Shown: positions 1-8,133, counted from the first letter of the stretch. The stretch is DNA of 17,540 bases from Frankiales bacterium (GCA_025965755.1 JAOPWI010000026.1:1-17540); one strand, 5' to 3'. The notes: a model not told the origin generated them from the letters alone. Translations and numbers: made by a program.

Positions 1-126
1 CGCCGGCCGCGGCCGGGCGTCGTCGCCGGCGCGCGCCCGCACCGTCGAGCCCGCCACCACGAGCGTCACGACCAGCCCGGTGGCGACGACCGGAACGCTG
101 CCCAGCAGGCGCGCGGCCAGGCTCAC
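1..126 (-). CDS. Partial gene, N-terminus of a membrane-anchored or secreted protein
   Basis: The minus strand reads open from a GTG at 126 to the window edge, giving 42 codons. Of these, 41 end in G or C, the signature of real coding sequence in this genome. The peptide starts MSLAARLLGS and has one hydrophobic stretch (about residues 7-26, rich in V, L, A and G) after a single Arg. A charged segment with RARAGDD follows. This looks like an uncleaved signal anchor or a signal peptide. No Shine-Dalgarno sequence is obvious in front of the GTG and the frame stays open a little further upstream, so the exact start is uncertain. The gene is divergent from the Rieske gene at 259, with 132 nt between them. 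Too little is present to name a family. Confidence 0.5.
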   Translation of the reverse strand, partial: MSLAARLLGSVPVVATGLVVTLVVAGSTVRARAGDDARPRPA

Positions 127-258
127 GCGGCCACCGGTCGGGGCCGGTCAGAGGTCCGGGGGGTGGTGGGCAGCACGACAGCTCCTGGGCGAGGGGCGAC
201 AGCGGGGCGTTTTGCGTCCATCCTCGCTGGTCATCAGGCCAGCAACCAGGAGGCGCGC

Positions 259-1116
259 ATGTGGTGGTCGAAGCTCACGGGCCGGCTCGAGCGGGCGAGC
301 GCCCTCGACCCGGTCACCGACACGGTCGAGAGAGGCGTCCACGCGGTGCTCCCGCGCGGCCCGGCCAAGGACGCCCTGCACGGTGTCTGGCTCGGGCACG
401 CCGTGCACCCGCTGCTGGTGACGGTGCCGATCGGCCTGTGGACCGGCGCCCTGCTGCTGGACCTCACCGGCGACCCCGGCCGGCGGCGGGCCGCCCAGAC
501 GCTGGTCGGCGCCGGCGTGCTCGCCGTGGCCCCGACCGCGGCCACCGGGCTCGCCGACTGGAGCGAGCTGGGCCTGTTCCGCCGCCCCAAGCGGGTCGGC
601 CTGGTGCACGCGCTGGCCAACGGCCTCACCGCCGGCCTGTACGCCGCGAGCTGGCTGGCCCGCCGCCGGGGCGACCAGGCGCGCGGCACCGGGCTGGCCC
701 TGGTCGGCGCGGGCACCATGGCGGTCGGCGGCTACCTCGGCGGCCACCTGTCCTACAGCGAGGGCGTGGGAGTCAACCGCAACGCCGATGTGTCGCCGGA
801 GCCGGCCGACTGGACCGACGTGGCCGCCGAGGCCGACGTGCAGGCCCCCGGCCTGCACCGCGTGGAGGTGGGCGGCGAGCCGGTCCTGCTGAACCTCCAC
901 GCCGGTCGGTGGCGGGCCATACACGCCCGGTGCAGCCACTACGGGGCGCCGCTGGACACGGGCACGGTCGACGGCGACTGCGTGATCTGCCCGTGGCACG
1001 GGAGCGCGTTCTCCCTGGAGCACGGCGGCGTGGAGCGCGGGCCGGCGACGTCGCCGCAGCTGTCCTACGACGTGCGCGTGACCGGTGGCCGGGTGCAGCT
1101 GCGCGTGCGGCGGTAG
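259..1116 (+). CDS. DUF2231 membrane domain fused to Rieske [2Fe-2S] domain
   Basis: This 285-residue protein has two parts. Residues about 40-165 match the DUF2231 type: the HAVHPLLVTVPIGLW segment near 48-61 begins the first of about four membrane helices. Residues about 195-283 form a Rieske domain. Its cluster ligands are C225-x-H227 in RCSHYGAPL and C244-x2-H247 in CPWHGSAF, followed by the usual GVERGPA segment, so it should bind a [2Fe-2S] cluster. I infer a membrane-tethered electron-transfer protein; no oxygenase catalytic domain is present and the partner is unknown. The start is the ATG at 259 because AGGAGG sits at 248-253. The frame is open further upstream (from 163) but lacks a good ribosome site. 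It is followed by a possible hairpin terminator and is probably transcribed alone. Confidence 0.85.
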   Translation: MWWSKLTGRLERASALDPVTDTVERGVHAVLPRGPAKDALHGVWLGHAVHPLLVTVPIGLWTGALLLDLTGDPGRRRAAQTLVGAGVLAVAPTAATGLADWSELGLFRRPKRVGLVHALANGLTAGLYAASWLARRRGDQARGTGLALVGAGTMAVGGYLGGHLSYSEGVGVNRNADVSPEPADWTDVAAEADVQAPGLHRVEVGGEPVLLNLHAGRWRAIHARCSHYGAPLDTGTVDGDCVICPWHGSAFSLEHGGVERGPATSPQLSYDVRVTGGRVQLRVRR

Positions 1117-1160
1117 CGGAACCGGACGGCGTGGCCGGGCGGGCGGCGGGCCGTCACCAC

Positions 1161-1197
1161 GGAGCCGGCTCGACGCGCGGTCGGGCCGGCCGGCTCC
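1161..1197 (+). terminator. Possible hairpin terminator after the Rieske gene
   Basis: GGAGCCGGC at 1161-1169 pairs perfectly with GCCGGCTCC at 1189-1197 across a 19-nt loop, 45 nt after the Rieske stop codon. There is no T-tract, which is common for GC-rich actinobacterial terminators, and such stems also arise by chance at this GC content. Confidence 0.3.
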
Positions 1198-1332
1198 CCC
1201 GGCGGTGGCGTCCCGAACACGGCCGGCGCGGGTGCCGCCGGCCGTCCCACCGCCCTGCGGGCTGGCCACCAGCGCCTCGCACGCGTGTTCGAGAGGCGAC
1301 TAGCCGAGCGCCTGGTCGGGCAGGGTGACGGC

Positions 1333-2544
1333 GTGACGTCCCCCGCGCCCCGCCCCGTGCCCCTGACCAAGGGCTCCCCCACGCCCCAGCCGCCCGCCCC
1401 CGAGCGCGGGTCGGCCATCGGCAGCGGGCTCACCTGGCTGTCCACCTGGAGCCTGCGGCTGCTGCTGGTGGCCGCCGGCGCGGTGCTGCTCGGGCTGATC
1501 GTCGGCCGGCTGTGGTCGGTCGTCCTGCCCGTGCTCCTGGCCCTGCTGCTCGCCAGCGTGCTGTGGCCGCCCACCGCCTGGCTGCGCCGCCGTGGCGCCC
1601 CGCCGGCCCTGGCCGCGCTCGGAACGCTGCTCGGCTTTCTCGTCCTGCTGATCGGCTCGCTGGCCCTGCTCGCCCCGTCGGTGACCAGCCAGGTCGGTGA
1701 CATCGCGGAGCAGGCCGTCGGTGGCCTCCGGCAGATCCAGGAGTCGATCACCCGGCCGCCGCTGAACCTCAACGACGCGCAGGTGGACGCCGCGGTCGCC
1801 GAGCTGACCCAGCGGCTGCAGGCCAGTGCCACCCGCGTGGCGTCCGGCGTGCTGACCGGAGTCGGCGCCGTCACGTCCGCGCTGGTCACGACGGCGCTGT
1901 CCCTGGTGCTCGCGTTCTTCTTCATCAAGGACGGTCCGCGGTTCCTGCCCTGGCTGCACGGCGTCGTCGGCCAGCGCGCCGGCCGGCACCTGGACACCGT
2001 GCTCACCCGCTCCTGGGCCACGCTGGGCGCGTTCATCCAGGGCCAGGCGGTAGTCGGCTTCGTCGACGCGGTGCTCATCGGCATCGGCCTGCTCGTTCTC
2101 GGCGTGCCGCTGGCGCTGCCGCTCGCGGTGCTCACCTTCTTCGGCGGCTTCGTGCCGATCATCGGCGCCTTTGTCGTCGGCGCGCTCGCCGTCCTCGTCG
2201 CCCTGGTCACCAAGGGCACGACCACCGCGCTGATCGTCACCGCCCTCATCTTCGCGGTGCAGCAGATCGAGGGCAACGTCCTGCAGCCGATGCTCCAGGG
2301 CCGGAGCCTGCGCCTGCACCCGGGCGTGGTGCTGCTCGCCGTCACGGCCGGCGGCGGGCTCTTCGGCATCGCCGGCGCCTTCCTGTCGGTGCCCGTCGTC
2401 GCGGTCGCCGCGGTGGTCCTGCGCTACCTCGGGGAGGTCGCCGACGGCCGGCCGCTGGACCTGGCCCGGCCGGCCACCGGTGCCGAGGCGGCCGCGGACC
2501 AGGACGCGCTCAGCGCGGAGCCGGGTGCGGCGCAGCGCGACTGA
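1333..2544 (+). CDS. AI-2E family (PerM/YdiK-like) membrane transporter
   Basis: This is an integral membrane protein of about 403 residues with the AI-2E transporter layout. Hydrophobic helices lie near residues 41-58, 60-78 and 91-113. A soluble loop follows, with QVGDIAEQAVGGLRQIQ and two putative amphipathic stretches. Next comes a helix ending in the characteristic FFFIKDG motif, and then several C-terminal helices with VLQPMLQGRSLRLHP and GLFGIAGAFLSVPVVA. The family exports small molecules or acts as an ion exchanger; only a few members are shown to export autoinducer-2, so the name should not be read as function. I prefer the GTG at 1333, with a GGGCAGGG-like site just upstream, over the in-frame GTG at 1285, which has no ribosome site. 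The N-terminal 30 residues are Pro-rich and cytoplasmic. The phosphatidylcholine synthase gene begins 49 nt downstream. Confidence 0.85.
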   Translation: MTSPAPRPVPLTKGSPTPQPPAPERGSAIGSGLTWLSTWSLRLLLVAAGAVLLGLIVGRLWSVVLPVLLALLLASVLWPPTAWLRRRGAPPALAALGTLLGFLVLLIGSLALLAPSVTSQVGDIAEQAVGGLRQIQESITRPPLNLNDAQVDAAVAELTQRLQASATRVASGVLTGVGAVTSALVTTALSLVLAFFFIKDGPRFLPWLHGVVGQRAGRHLDTVLTRSWATLGAFIQGQAVVGFVDAVLIGIGLLVLGVPLALPLAVLTFFGGFVPIIGAFVVGALAVLVALVTKGTTTALIVTALIFAVQQIEGNVLQPMLQGRSLRLHPGVVLLAVTAGGGLFGIAGAFLSVPVVAVAAVVLRYLGEVADGRPLDLARPATGAEAAADQDALSAEPGAAQRD

Positions 2545-2554
2545 ACGCCGCCGC

Positions 2555-2560
2555 TACCCT
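2555..2560 (+). promoter_or_regulatory. Candidate -10 element for the phosphatidylcholine synthase gene
   Basis: TACCCT in the context GCTACCCTG fits the actinobacterial TANNNT -10 pattern and would give a leader of roughly 27 nt. No convincing -35 hexamer lies 16-18 nt upstream, so co-transcription with the AI-2E gene is an equal possibility. Confidence 0.25.
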
Positions 2561-2593
2561 GCCGACCCGCCCAGTCGAAGAGGACGTGCCCCT

Positions 2594-3331
2594 GTGCCAG
2601 CGGACGACCCCGGAGCCCGGCCCGGTCCGGGCGCCCGGCTCGTGGCGGGCGCCGTGCACCTCTACACGGCTCTGGGCGCGGTGCTGGCCTTTCTCATCGT
2701 CGTGGCCGCCGTCGACGGCGACGAGGAGCGGGCGCTGTGGCTCGGCCTCGCCGCGCTGTTCGTCGACGGCACCGACGGCATGCTGGCCCGGCGCTTCCGC
2801 GTCAAGCACCGGATGCCGTGGTTCGACGGCGCGCTGCTCGACAACGTCGTCGACTACCTGACCTACGTCTTCGCGCCGATGATCCTGCTGCGCCAGAGCG
2901 GCTACCTGCCCGAGGGGGGCTGGGGCGACCTGGTCGCCGCCGTTCCGCTGCTCGCCTCCTGCTACCAGTTCTGCCGGGTCGACGCGAAGACCGACGACCA
3001 CTTCTTTCTGGGCTTTCCCAGCTACTGGAACGTCGTCGCGTTCTACGCCATCGTCCTGAGCCTGTCCCCGGCGACGGTCACCGCCGTGCTGCTCGTCTGC
3101 GCCCTGCTGGTCTTCGTGCCGATCGGCTACCTCTACCCGTCCCGCATGCAGAGCCTGCGCACCCTGAACCTCACCCTGGCCGCGGCCTGGGCGGTGGCCT
3201 ACGTCGTGCTCGTGGCGCAGCTCCCGGACCCCTCGCCGCTGTGGATCACGGTCTCCCTGCTGTACGTGGGCTACTACGTCGCGATGAGCCTGTTCCTGCA
3301 GGCGCGGCGCCGGCGGGTCGCCACGTGCTGA
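2594..3331 (+). CDS. pcs: Phosphatidylcholine synthase (CDP-alcohol phosphatidyltransferase)
   Basis: This 245-residue polytopic membrane enzyme should condense CDP-diacylglycerol with choline to give phosphatidylcholine and CMP in the inner membrane. It carries the Pcs version of the family signature: D61-G62-x2-A65-R66, exactly 12 residues, then G79-x3-D83-x3-D87, within FVDGTDG...LLDNVVDY. The acidic residues would coordinate the metal ion. Later family segments are also present: KTDDHFFLGFPSYWNVVAFY near the middle and YLYPSRMQSLRTLN. Length matches rhizobial Pcs (about 240 residues). The start is the GTG at 2594, with AGAGGA at 2579-2584 nine bases ahead; the frame is open farther upstream but that part is Arg-rich shadow. 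Its last 7 nt overlap the next gene. Another CDP-alcohol acceptor is possible, but the x12 spacing argues for choline. Confidence 0.85.
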   Translation: MPADDPGARPGPGARLVAGAVHLYTALGAVLAFLIVVAAVDGDEERALWLGLAALFVDGTDGMLARRFRVKHRMPWFDGALLDNVVDYLTYVFAPMILLRQSGYLPEGGWGDLVAAVPLLASCYQFCRVDAKTDDHFFLGFPSYWNVVAFYAIVLSLSPATVTAVLLVCALLVFVPIGYLYPSRMQSLRTLNLTLAAAWAVAYVVLVAQLPDPSPLWITVSLLYVGYYVAMSLFLQARRRRVATC

Positions 3332-4212
3332 TCGGGCTGCTGGCGGCGCTCGCCGCCGCCGTCGCCTTCGGCGTGGCCGCGGTCCTGCAGGGCCTGGCCG
3401 TCCGCCGCACCGCGGCGACCCCCGGTGTCGACCCGCGGCTGCTCGTCCGGCTGGTGCGCCAGCCGGCCTTCGTGGCCACGCTGGCGCTGAACGCGCTCGG
3501 CTTCGTGCTGCACCTGACCGCGCTGCAGTCGCTGCCGCTGTTCCTCGTGCAGGCCGTGATCGCCGCCAGCGTGGCCGTCACCGCCGTCTGCGCGGTGGTC
3601 GTGCTGGGCACCCGGCTGAGCCGCCTGGAGTGGGCCGCGGTCGTCACGGTCTGCGTCGGGCTCGCGCTGCTGGCGCCGTCGGCGCAGAGCAGCGAGGCGG
3701 CGGCGACCGGGTCGGGCCTGCGCTGGGCCATCTGGGCCGGCGTGCTGGCCGTGGCCGTCGGGGGCGCCCTGGCCGGCCGCCTCTACGGCCAGGCGGCGGC
3801 AGCGGGGATGGGCTTCGCCGCCGGTGTGGGCTTCGGCCTGGTCGGGCTGTCGGCCCGCCTGCTCCCGGACCTGTCCCCGGCGACGGTCGTGCGCGACGCG
3901 GCGTTCTACGCGCTGGTCGTCGCGGGCGCGATCGCCTTCCTGCTCTACGCGACGGCGATGCAGCACGGCTCGGTCACCACCGTCACGGCCGTGCTGGTGG
4001 TGCCCCAGACGGCGGTCCCGGCGGTGCTCGGCGTCGCGCTGCTGGGCGACCGGGTGCGCGAGGGCGCGACCCCGCTGGCCGTCGCCGGCTTCGTGCTGGC
4101 GCTGGCCGGAGCGACCGCCCTGTCCCGGCTGGAGGCTCAGCCGGGCGGCGAGGCCGCGATCATCGCCGCGGCCGGCTCGACCGACAGCCCGACCTCGGTC
4201 GAGGGCGGGTAG
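3325..4212 (+). CDS. DMT-superfamily (EamA-like) transporter
   Basis: This 295-residue integral membrane protein has about nine or ten hydrophobic helices in two repeated halves, as in the drug/metabolite transporter superfamily. The first half starts with LIGLLAALAAAVAFGVAAVLQG. The second ends with VLVVPQTAVPAVLGVALLGDRVREG, the typical penultimate-helix motif where EamA proteins have 'GE'. The GTG start at 3325 lies inside the phosphatidylcholine synthase gene (7-nt overlap), so translation is probably coupled. The substrate is unknown; the coupling suggests a link to lipid or choline metabolism, but that is inference. The last 25 residues are hydrophilic, and the final 76 nt of the gene are also the 3' end of the ABC ATPase gene on the other strand. 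Confidence 0.8.
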   Translation: MLIGLLAALAAAVAFGVAAVLQGLAVRRTAATPGVDPRLLVRLVRQPAFVATLALNALGFVLHLTALQSLPLFLVQAVIAASVAVTAVCAVVVLGTRLSRLEWAAVVTVCVGLALLAPSAQSSEAAATGSGLRWAIWAGVLAVAVGGALAGRLYGQAAAAGMGFAAGVGFGLVGLSARLLPDLSPATVVRDAAFYALVVAGAIAFLLYATAMQHGSVTTVTAVLVVPQTAVPAVLGVALLGDRVREGATPLAVAGFVLALAGATALSRLEAQPGGEAAIIAAAGSTDSPTSVEGG

Positions 4213-5207
4213 TCGCCGGCCTGCTCCGACGCCGTGTCGACGCGCACGAGCTCGTCGCCGGCCAGCCGCACCGTCAGGCGGGTCACCGGACCCAGGAAGC
4301 TGTGGGTCACGACGGTGCCCGACAGGCTGCCGGTGCCGGCCGCCCCGAGCCGCAGGTCGGCCGGGCGCACCAGCACCCGCACCGCCGAGCCGGCCGGCAG
4401 CCCGGCGACCACGTCGGCGGGCAGCCGGCGACCCGGACCGAGCAGGACCGAGCCGTCCGCGACGGTGCCGGACAGCGCGTTGTTGACGCCGACGAACTCG
4501 GCCACGAACGGCGTCGCCGGCCGCTGGTAGACCGTCGCGGGCACGTCCAGCTGCTCCAGCCGGCCCTGCGACATGACGCCGACCCGGTCGGAGATGGCGA
4601 GCGCCTCCTCCTGGTCGTGGGTGACGAACAGCGTGGTGATGGACAGCTCGGTCTGGATGCGGCGGATCTCCTCGCGTAGCTGCACCCGCACCTTGGCGTC
4701 CAGGGCCGACAGCGGCTCGTCGAGCAGCAGCACCTTGGGCTGGATCGCCAGCGCGCGGGCGAGCGCGACGCGCTGCTGCTGGCCGCCGGACATCTGGTGC
4801 GGGTACTTCGCCGCCTGCTGGCCCAGCCCGACCAGCTCGAGCAGCTCGCCGGCCCGCCGGCGGCGCTCGGTCGGCGTGACCTTGCGCAGCCGCAGGCCGA
4901 ACGCGATGTTGTCGAGCGCGGTGAGGTTGGGAAACAGGCTGTAGGCCTGGAACACCATGCCCATGTCGCGCTTGCTGGCGGGCACCGAGGTGAGGTTCTG
5001 GCCGCCGACCAGCACCTGGCCCGAGTCGGCCGTCTCCAGGCCGGCCAGAATGCGCAGCGCCGTCGTCTTGCCGCAGCCGGACGGGCCCAGCAGCGAGACC
5101 AGCTCGCCGGGCCGCACGTCCAGGGTCAGCCCGTTCAGGGCCGGCACCCCGCCGTACGACCGGTGCAGGTCGGCCAGGCGGACCGCGGCGCCCTGTCCCC
5201 CGCTCAC
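4137..5207 (-). CDS. ABC importer ATPase, polyamine/2-aminoethylphosphonate/Fe(III) type
   Basis: This 356-residue ATPase energises the importer encoded by the three genes upstream. Motifs run in order: Walker A GPSGCGKTT at 41-49, Q-loop Q87 in MVFQAYSLFPN, signature MSGGQQQRVALARA near 139-152, Walker B VLLLDEP at 159-165, D-loop SALD, and switch His197 in FVTHDQEEA. The C-terminal region (about 245-350) is a TOBE-type regulatory domain with VRVLVRPADLRL and VTHSFLGPVTRLTV, as in PotA, FbpC and PhnT proteins. The GTG start overlaps the permease stop in a GTGA arrangement. The 3' end converges with the DMT transporter gene and overlaps it by 76 nt. The TOBE ending VGLSVEPAAAMIA is typical, so this gene's C-terminus is real through the overlap. 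Confidence 0.9.
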   Translation of the reverse strand: MSGGQGAAVRLADLHRSYGGVPALNGLTLDVRPGELVSLLGPSGCGKTTALRILAGLETADSGQVLVGGQNLTSVPASKRDMGMVFQAYSLFPNLTALDNIAFGLRLRKVTPTERRRRAGELLELVGLGQQAAKYPHQMSGGQQQRVALARALAIQPKVLLLDEPLSALDAKVRVQLREEIRRIQTELSITTLFVTHDQEEALAISDRVGVMSQGRLEQLDVPATVYQRPATPFVAEFVGVNNALSGTVADGSVLLGPGRRLPADVVAGLPAGSAVRVLVRPADLRLGAAGTGSLSGTVVTHSFLGPVTRLTVRLAGDELVRVDTASEQAGDYPPSTEVGLSVEPAAAMIAASPPG

Positions 5208-6034
5208 GCGGCGACCGCCGTGGGCGCGGCCGGCGCCAGCGTCTCGGCGCCGTCGCGGCGCCGGCCGACCAGGCGGGTGAGCACCACGAGCAGGACGAAG
5301 GCGAAGACGAGCGCCGCCAGCGAGACGGCGATGGCGAGGGCAGCGTTGCGCTTGCCGGTGAGGGTGATGGCCACCTGCAGGGTCTGGAAGTTCAGGAGCG
5401 AGGCCAGGGTGAACTCCCCGAGCACCAGCGCCACGGACAGCAGGGCGGCCGAGAGCACGGCGCCGCGCAGGTTGGGCAGGACCACGCGCAGCATGACGGT
5501 GGTCCAGGAGGCACCCAGGCTGCGGGCGGCCTCCGACAGCGTCTTGAGGTCCATGCCGGCCAGGCCGGCATCCAGGGCGCGGTAGGCGTACGGCAGGACG
5601 AGCACGACGTAGACGAACGTGAGCGTCAGCGGGGTGTCGCCGAACACGTACGTCACCCAGCTGTACAGCGGCGCGATGCCGACGACCAGCACGATGGCCG
5701 GAATGATCAGCGGGAGCAGGCAGAGGAACTCCACCAGCCGCTGCACCCTGGGCAGCCGCAGCCGCACCCAGGTCAGCGTCGGCACGAGCAGCACCAGCAT
5801 GAGCACCGCGGTCAACCCGGCGAGCTCCATCGAGGTGACGATCGCGCCGCGCAGCTCCTCGTCCTGGGGAATGGCCCGCCAGGCGGAGAGGTCGCGCGCC
5901 CCGCCGACGCCCTTGGTGGAGAAGTCGAGCATGGCGTAGAGCGGCAGCACGAAGAACACGCCCGCGAGGCCGAGCACCATCCAGCGCACCGCCACGGTCG
6001 CGCGCCGGGCGGCCGGGCGGGTCACCGCAGCCAT
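5204..6034 (-). CDS. ABC importer permease 2 (binding-protein-dependent transport inner membrane component)
   Basis: A 276-residue inner membrane permease with about six helices, of the PotC/PhnV type. The EAA loop that docks on the ATPase is visible: SEAARSLGASWTTVMLRVVLP, with E168, A169, A170 and G174. The start is the ATG at 6034, preceded by GAAGGA about 7 nt upstream, inside the end of the first permease gene (13-nt overlap). Its stop overlaps the ATPase GTG by 4 nt, so the three genes must be one operon and are likely translationally coupled. The frame is open well upstream of 6034, but that is a shadow of the first permease. Confidence 0.88.
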   Translation of the reverse strand: MAAVTRPAARRATVAVRWMVLGLAGVFFVLPLYAMLDFSTKGVGGARDLSAWRAIPQDEELRGAIVTSMELAGLTAVLMLVLLVPTLTWVRLRLPRVQRLVEFLCLLPLIIPAIVLVVGIAPLYSWVTYVFGDTPLTLTFVYVVLVLPYAYRALDAGLAGMDLKTLSEAARSLGASWTTVMLRVVLPNLRGAVLSAALLSVALVLGEFTLASLLNFQTLQVAITLTGKRNAALAIAVSLAALVFAFVLLVVLTRLVGRRRDGAETLAPAAPTAVAA

Positions 6035-6945
6035 CGCGTCGTCCTTCTCTGCAGCAGCGCGTAGAGGGCCATGACGATCGTGACGACGATGACCATGGCC
6101 AGGCCGAGCGCCTTGCCGACGCCCTGCTGGCCGAGGATGACCTCGCCGGTCTGCAGGGCCCGGATCTGCAGCGGCACGATCGAGGCGCCCTGGGAGATCA
6201 GGGCGGCCGCCGTGGCGTACGCCGAGAAGGCGTTGGCGAACAGCAGCAGCAGCGAGCCCAGGAACGCCGGAGCCAGGATCGGCCCGCCGATGTGGCGCCA
6301 GTAGGTCCAGGCGTTGCCGCCCAGGTTGTCCGACGCCTCCCGCCACTGCGGGCGCAGCCCGTCGAGCGCGGGCAGGAAGACGATGACCATCAGCGGGATC
6401 TGGAAGTAGGTGTAGACGAGCACCAGCCCCGGCAGCTCGAAGATCCAGGCGCCGCCGGCGAACAGGTCGATGCCGAAGGAGTCGCGCAGCACGACCGTGA
6501 CGATGCCCTCGAAGCCCAGCGTGGCGAGAAAGGCGAAGGCGAGGGTCACGCCGCCGAACTGCGCCAGCACGCCGGAGGCCGCCGTGACCGTCCGGCGGAG
6601 CCGGCCGTCCGGGCTGCCGGTGACGACGGCCCAGGCCAGCAGCGCGCCGGACACCGCGCCGATCGCCGCCGTCAGCGCGGACAGCTGCAGGCTGCGCAGG
6701 AAGGCGTCGCGGTAGGCCGGCCCGGACAGGGCGCGGACGTTGTCCAGGGTCACCCCGTCGGCGCCGTCCGAGAACGCCCCGGCGACGACGGTGAGCGTCG
6801 GGTAGAGCAGGAAGACGCCGACAAAGGCCAGGAACGGCAGCACGCCCAGGTGGTCGAGCAGCCGCCGGCGAGCGGCGGTCGGGCGCGGACCTGGCGCGGT
6901 CGCCGTCCCCTGGCGGCGGACGACGACCGCGTCGGAGACGGTCAC
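6022..6945 (-). CDS. ABC importer permease 1
   Basis: A 307-residue permease with a cytoplasmic N-terminal tail of about 30 residues and about six membrane helices. The first helix is HLGVLPFLAFVGVFLLYP at residues 32-49. The EAA loop is REASDNLGGNAWTYWRHIGGP (about 202-222, E203 and G209), as in PotB/PhnU proteins; the second Ala is Ser, which is tolerated in the family. The GTG start at 6945 lies only 5 nt after the stop of the binding-protein gene and has no strong ribosome site of its own, so translation probably depends on reinitiation. It pairs with permease 2 to form a heterodimeric channel. Confidence 0.87.
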   Translation of the reverse strand: MTVSDAVVVRRQGTATAPGPRPTAARRRLLDHLGVLPFLAFVGVFLLYPTLTVVAGAFSDGADGVTLDNVRALSGPAYRDAFLRSLQLSALTAAIGAVSGALLAWAVVTGSPDGRLRRTVTAASGVLAQFGGVTLAFAFLATLGFEGIVTVVLRDSFGIDLFAGGAWIFELPGLVLVYTYFQIPLMVIVFLPALDGLRPQWREASDNLGGNAWTYWRHIGGPILAPAFLGSLLLLFANAFSAYATAAALISQGASIVPLQIRALQTGEVILGQQGVGKALGLAMVIVVTIVMALYALLQRRTTRWLR

Positions 6946-6950
6946 GTCGG

Positions 6951-8111
6951 TCAGCGGATGGCCGCGGCCCAGTTGGCCGCGAGGTACTCCTTGGCCGTGG
7001 CCTGCTGGGCCTCGGTCTGGAAGACCGCGGTGCCCGAGGTGGCGGGCAGCTTGGCGAAGGCGGCCTTGTCGATGGTGCCGGCCTTGTCCATCGCCTCGGC
7101 GCGCACCGGCCGGCCGAAGCCCTTGAGCCAGAGGTTCTGGCCCTCGTCGGAGTAGAGGAACTCCTCCCACAGGCGGGCGGCCGCCGGGTGCGGGGCCTCC
7201 TTGTTGATCGCCTGGACGTAGTAGGAGCCGACCACCGCGTCGGACGGCACGGCGACCTTCCAGTCGACCTTGCCGGCCAGCGCGACCGTCTGCGCGGCGT
7301 TGGTGTAGTCCCAGTCGATGACGACCGGGGTCTGGCCGGAGGCGATGGTCGCGGGCGTCGGGTCGACGGGCAGGAAGTTGCCGGCCGCCTTGAGCTTGCG
7401 GAAGAACTCCACGCCCGGGGCGATGTCGTCGGCCGAGCCGCCGCTGCCCAGGGCCGCCATCACGACCCCGGCGAAGGCGGCGCCCGCTGTCGTCGGGTCG
7501 CCGTTGAGGGCGACCTTGCCCTTGTAGGCGGGCTTGAGCAGGTCCTGCACGCTGGTCGGGGCGGGCACCTTCTTGGCGTCGTAGCCGATCGACATGAAGC
7601 CGCCGTAGTCGCTGACGAAGCGCCCCTCGGGGTCCTTCAGCTCGGTCGCGATGTCGTCCCAGGTGGACACCTTGTACGGGGCGAACAGGTCGGCGTTGGC
7701 GGTCGCGACGGCCGGGCCGAGGTCGAAGACGTCCGGCGCGCGGTCGGTGCCCTTGAGCTGCTTGGCGGCGTTGATCTCGTCCTGGCTCGAGCCGTCCGGC
7801 TGAGCCGAATTGACCTTGATGCCGTACTTCTGGGAGAAGGTGGAGATGACCTCGCCGTAGTTGGTCCAGTCCGGCGGGAGGGCGATGACGTTGAGCTGGC
7901 CCTCCTGCTTGGCGGCGGCGATCAGCGCGTCCATGCCGCCGGCCTGCTCGGCGCTCGTGGCGGTGGCCACCGAGCCGGCGCCCTGCGTGTCGTTGGCGGA
8001 GGGGCGCTCTGGCGCGTTGCCGCAGGCGGTGAGCGCGAGGCACAGCACGAGAGCGGCGAGCCCCCCCGAACGGGGTACGGAGCGGGCGAGTCGGAAGGTG
8101 GGTGCCGGCAC
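6951..8111 (-). CDS. Lipoprotein solute-binding protein of the ABC importer
   Basis: This 386-residue protein is the extracytoplasmic binding component. Its N-terminus has Arg residues, a hydrophobic core and the lipobox LTAC with C30, so it should be lipidated and anchored on the outer face of the membrane. The mature part begins with a Ser/Thr/Ala linker, then the family-1 type start MDALIAAAKQEGQLNVIALP. Further family segments are RAPDVFDLGPAVA and APHPAAARLWEEFLYSDEGQ near the C-terminus. It resembles PotD/AfuA/PhnS-class proteins. A Tyr pair (SYYVQ) is present, but just before the APHP segment and not where ferric-binding proteins keep their iron tyrosines, so iron is not supported. The start is the GTG at 8111, with AGAGGAG at about 8119-8125. 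The longer frame upstream has no ribosome site. Confidence 0.88.
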   Translation of the reverse strand: MPAPTFRLARSVPRSGGLAALVLCLALTACGNAPERPSANDTQGAGSVATATSAEQAGGMDALIAAAKQEGQLNVIALPPDWTNYGEVISTFSQKYGIKVNSAQPDGSSQDEINAAKQLKGTDRAPDVFDLGPAVATANADLFAPYKVSTWDDIATELKDPEGRFVSDYGGFMSIGYDAKKVPAPTSVQDLLKPAYKGKVALNGDPTTAGAAFAGVVMAALGSGGSADDIAPGVEFFRKLKAAGNFLPVDPTPATIASGQTPVVIDWDYTNAAQTVALAGKVDWKVAVPSDAVVGSYYVQAINKEAPHPAAARLWEEFLYSDEGQNLWLKGFGRPVRAEAMDKAGTIDKAAFAKLPATSGTAVFQTEAQQATAKEYLAANWAAAIR

Positions 8112-8133
8112 GGCAGAACTCCTCTGGAGGGTC

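Noticed and set aside
163..258. Longer N-terminus for the DUF2231-Rieske protein
   Set aside because: The extra 32 residues look like random GC-rich translation, and the AGGAGG site is correctly spaced for the ATG at 259.
1333..2544. Calling the membrane protein an autoinducer-2 exporter
   Set aside because: The AI-2E family name reflects one early study; the sequence alone does not identify the substrate.
7201..7240. Iron(III) specificity of the first ABC importer, suggested by a Tyr-Tyr pair in the binding protein
   Set aside because: The pair lies just before the APHP segment and not at the position of the iron-binding tyrosines of ferric-binding proteins, so it is not evidence for iron.
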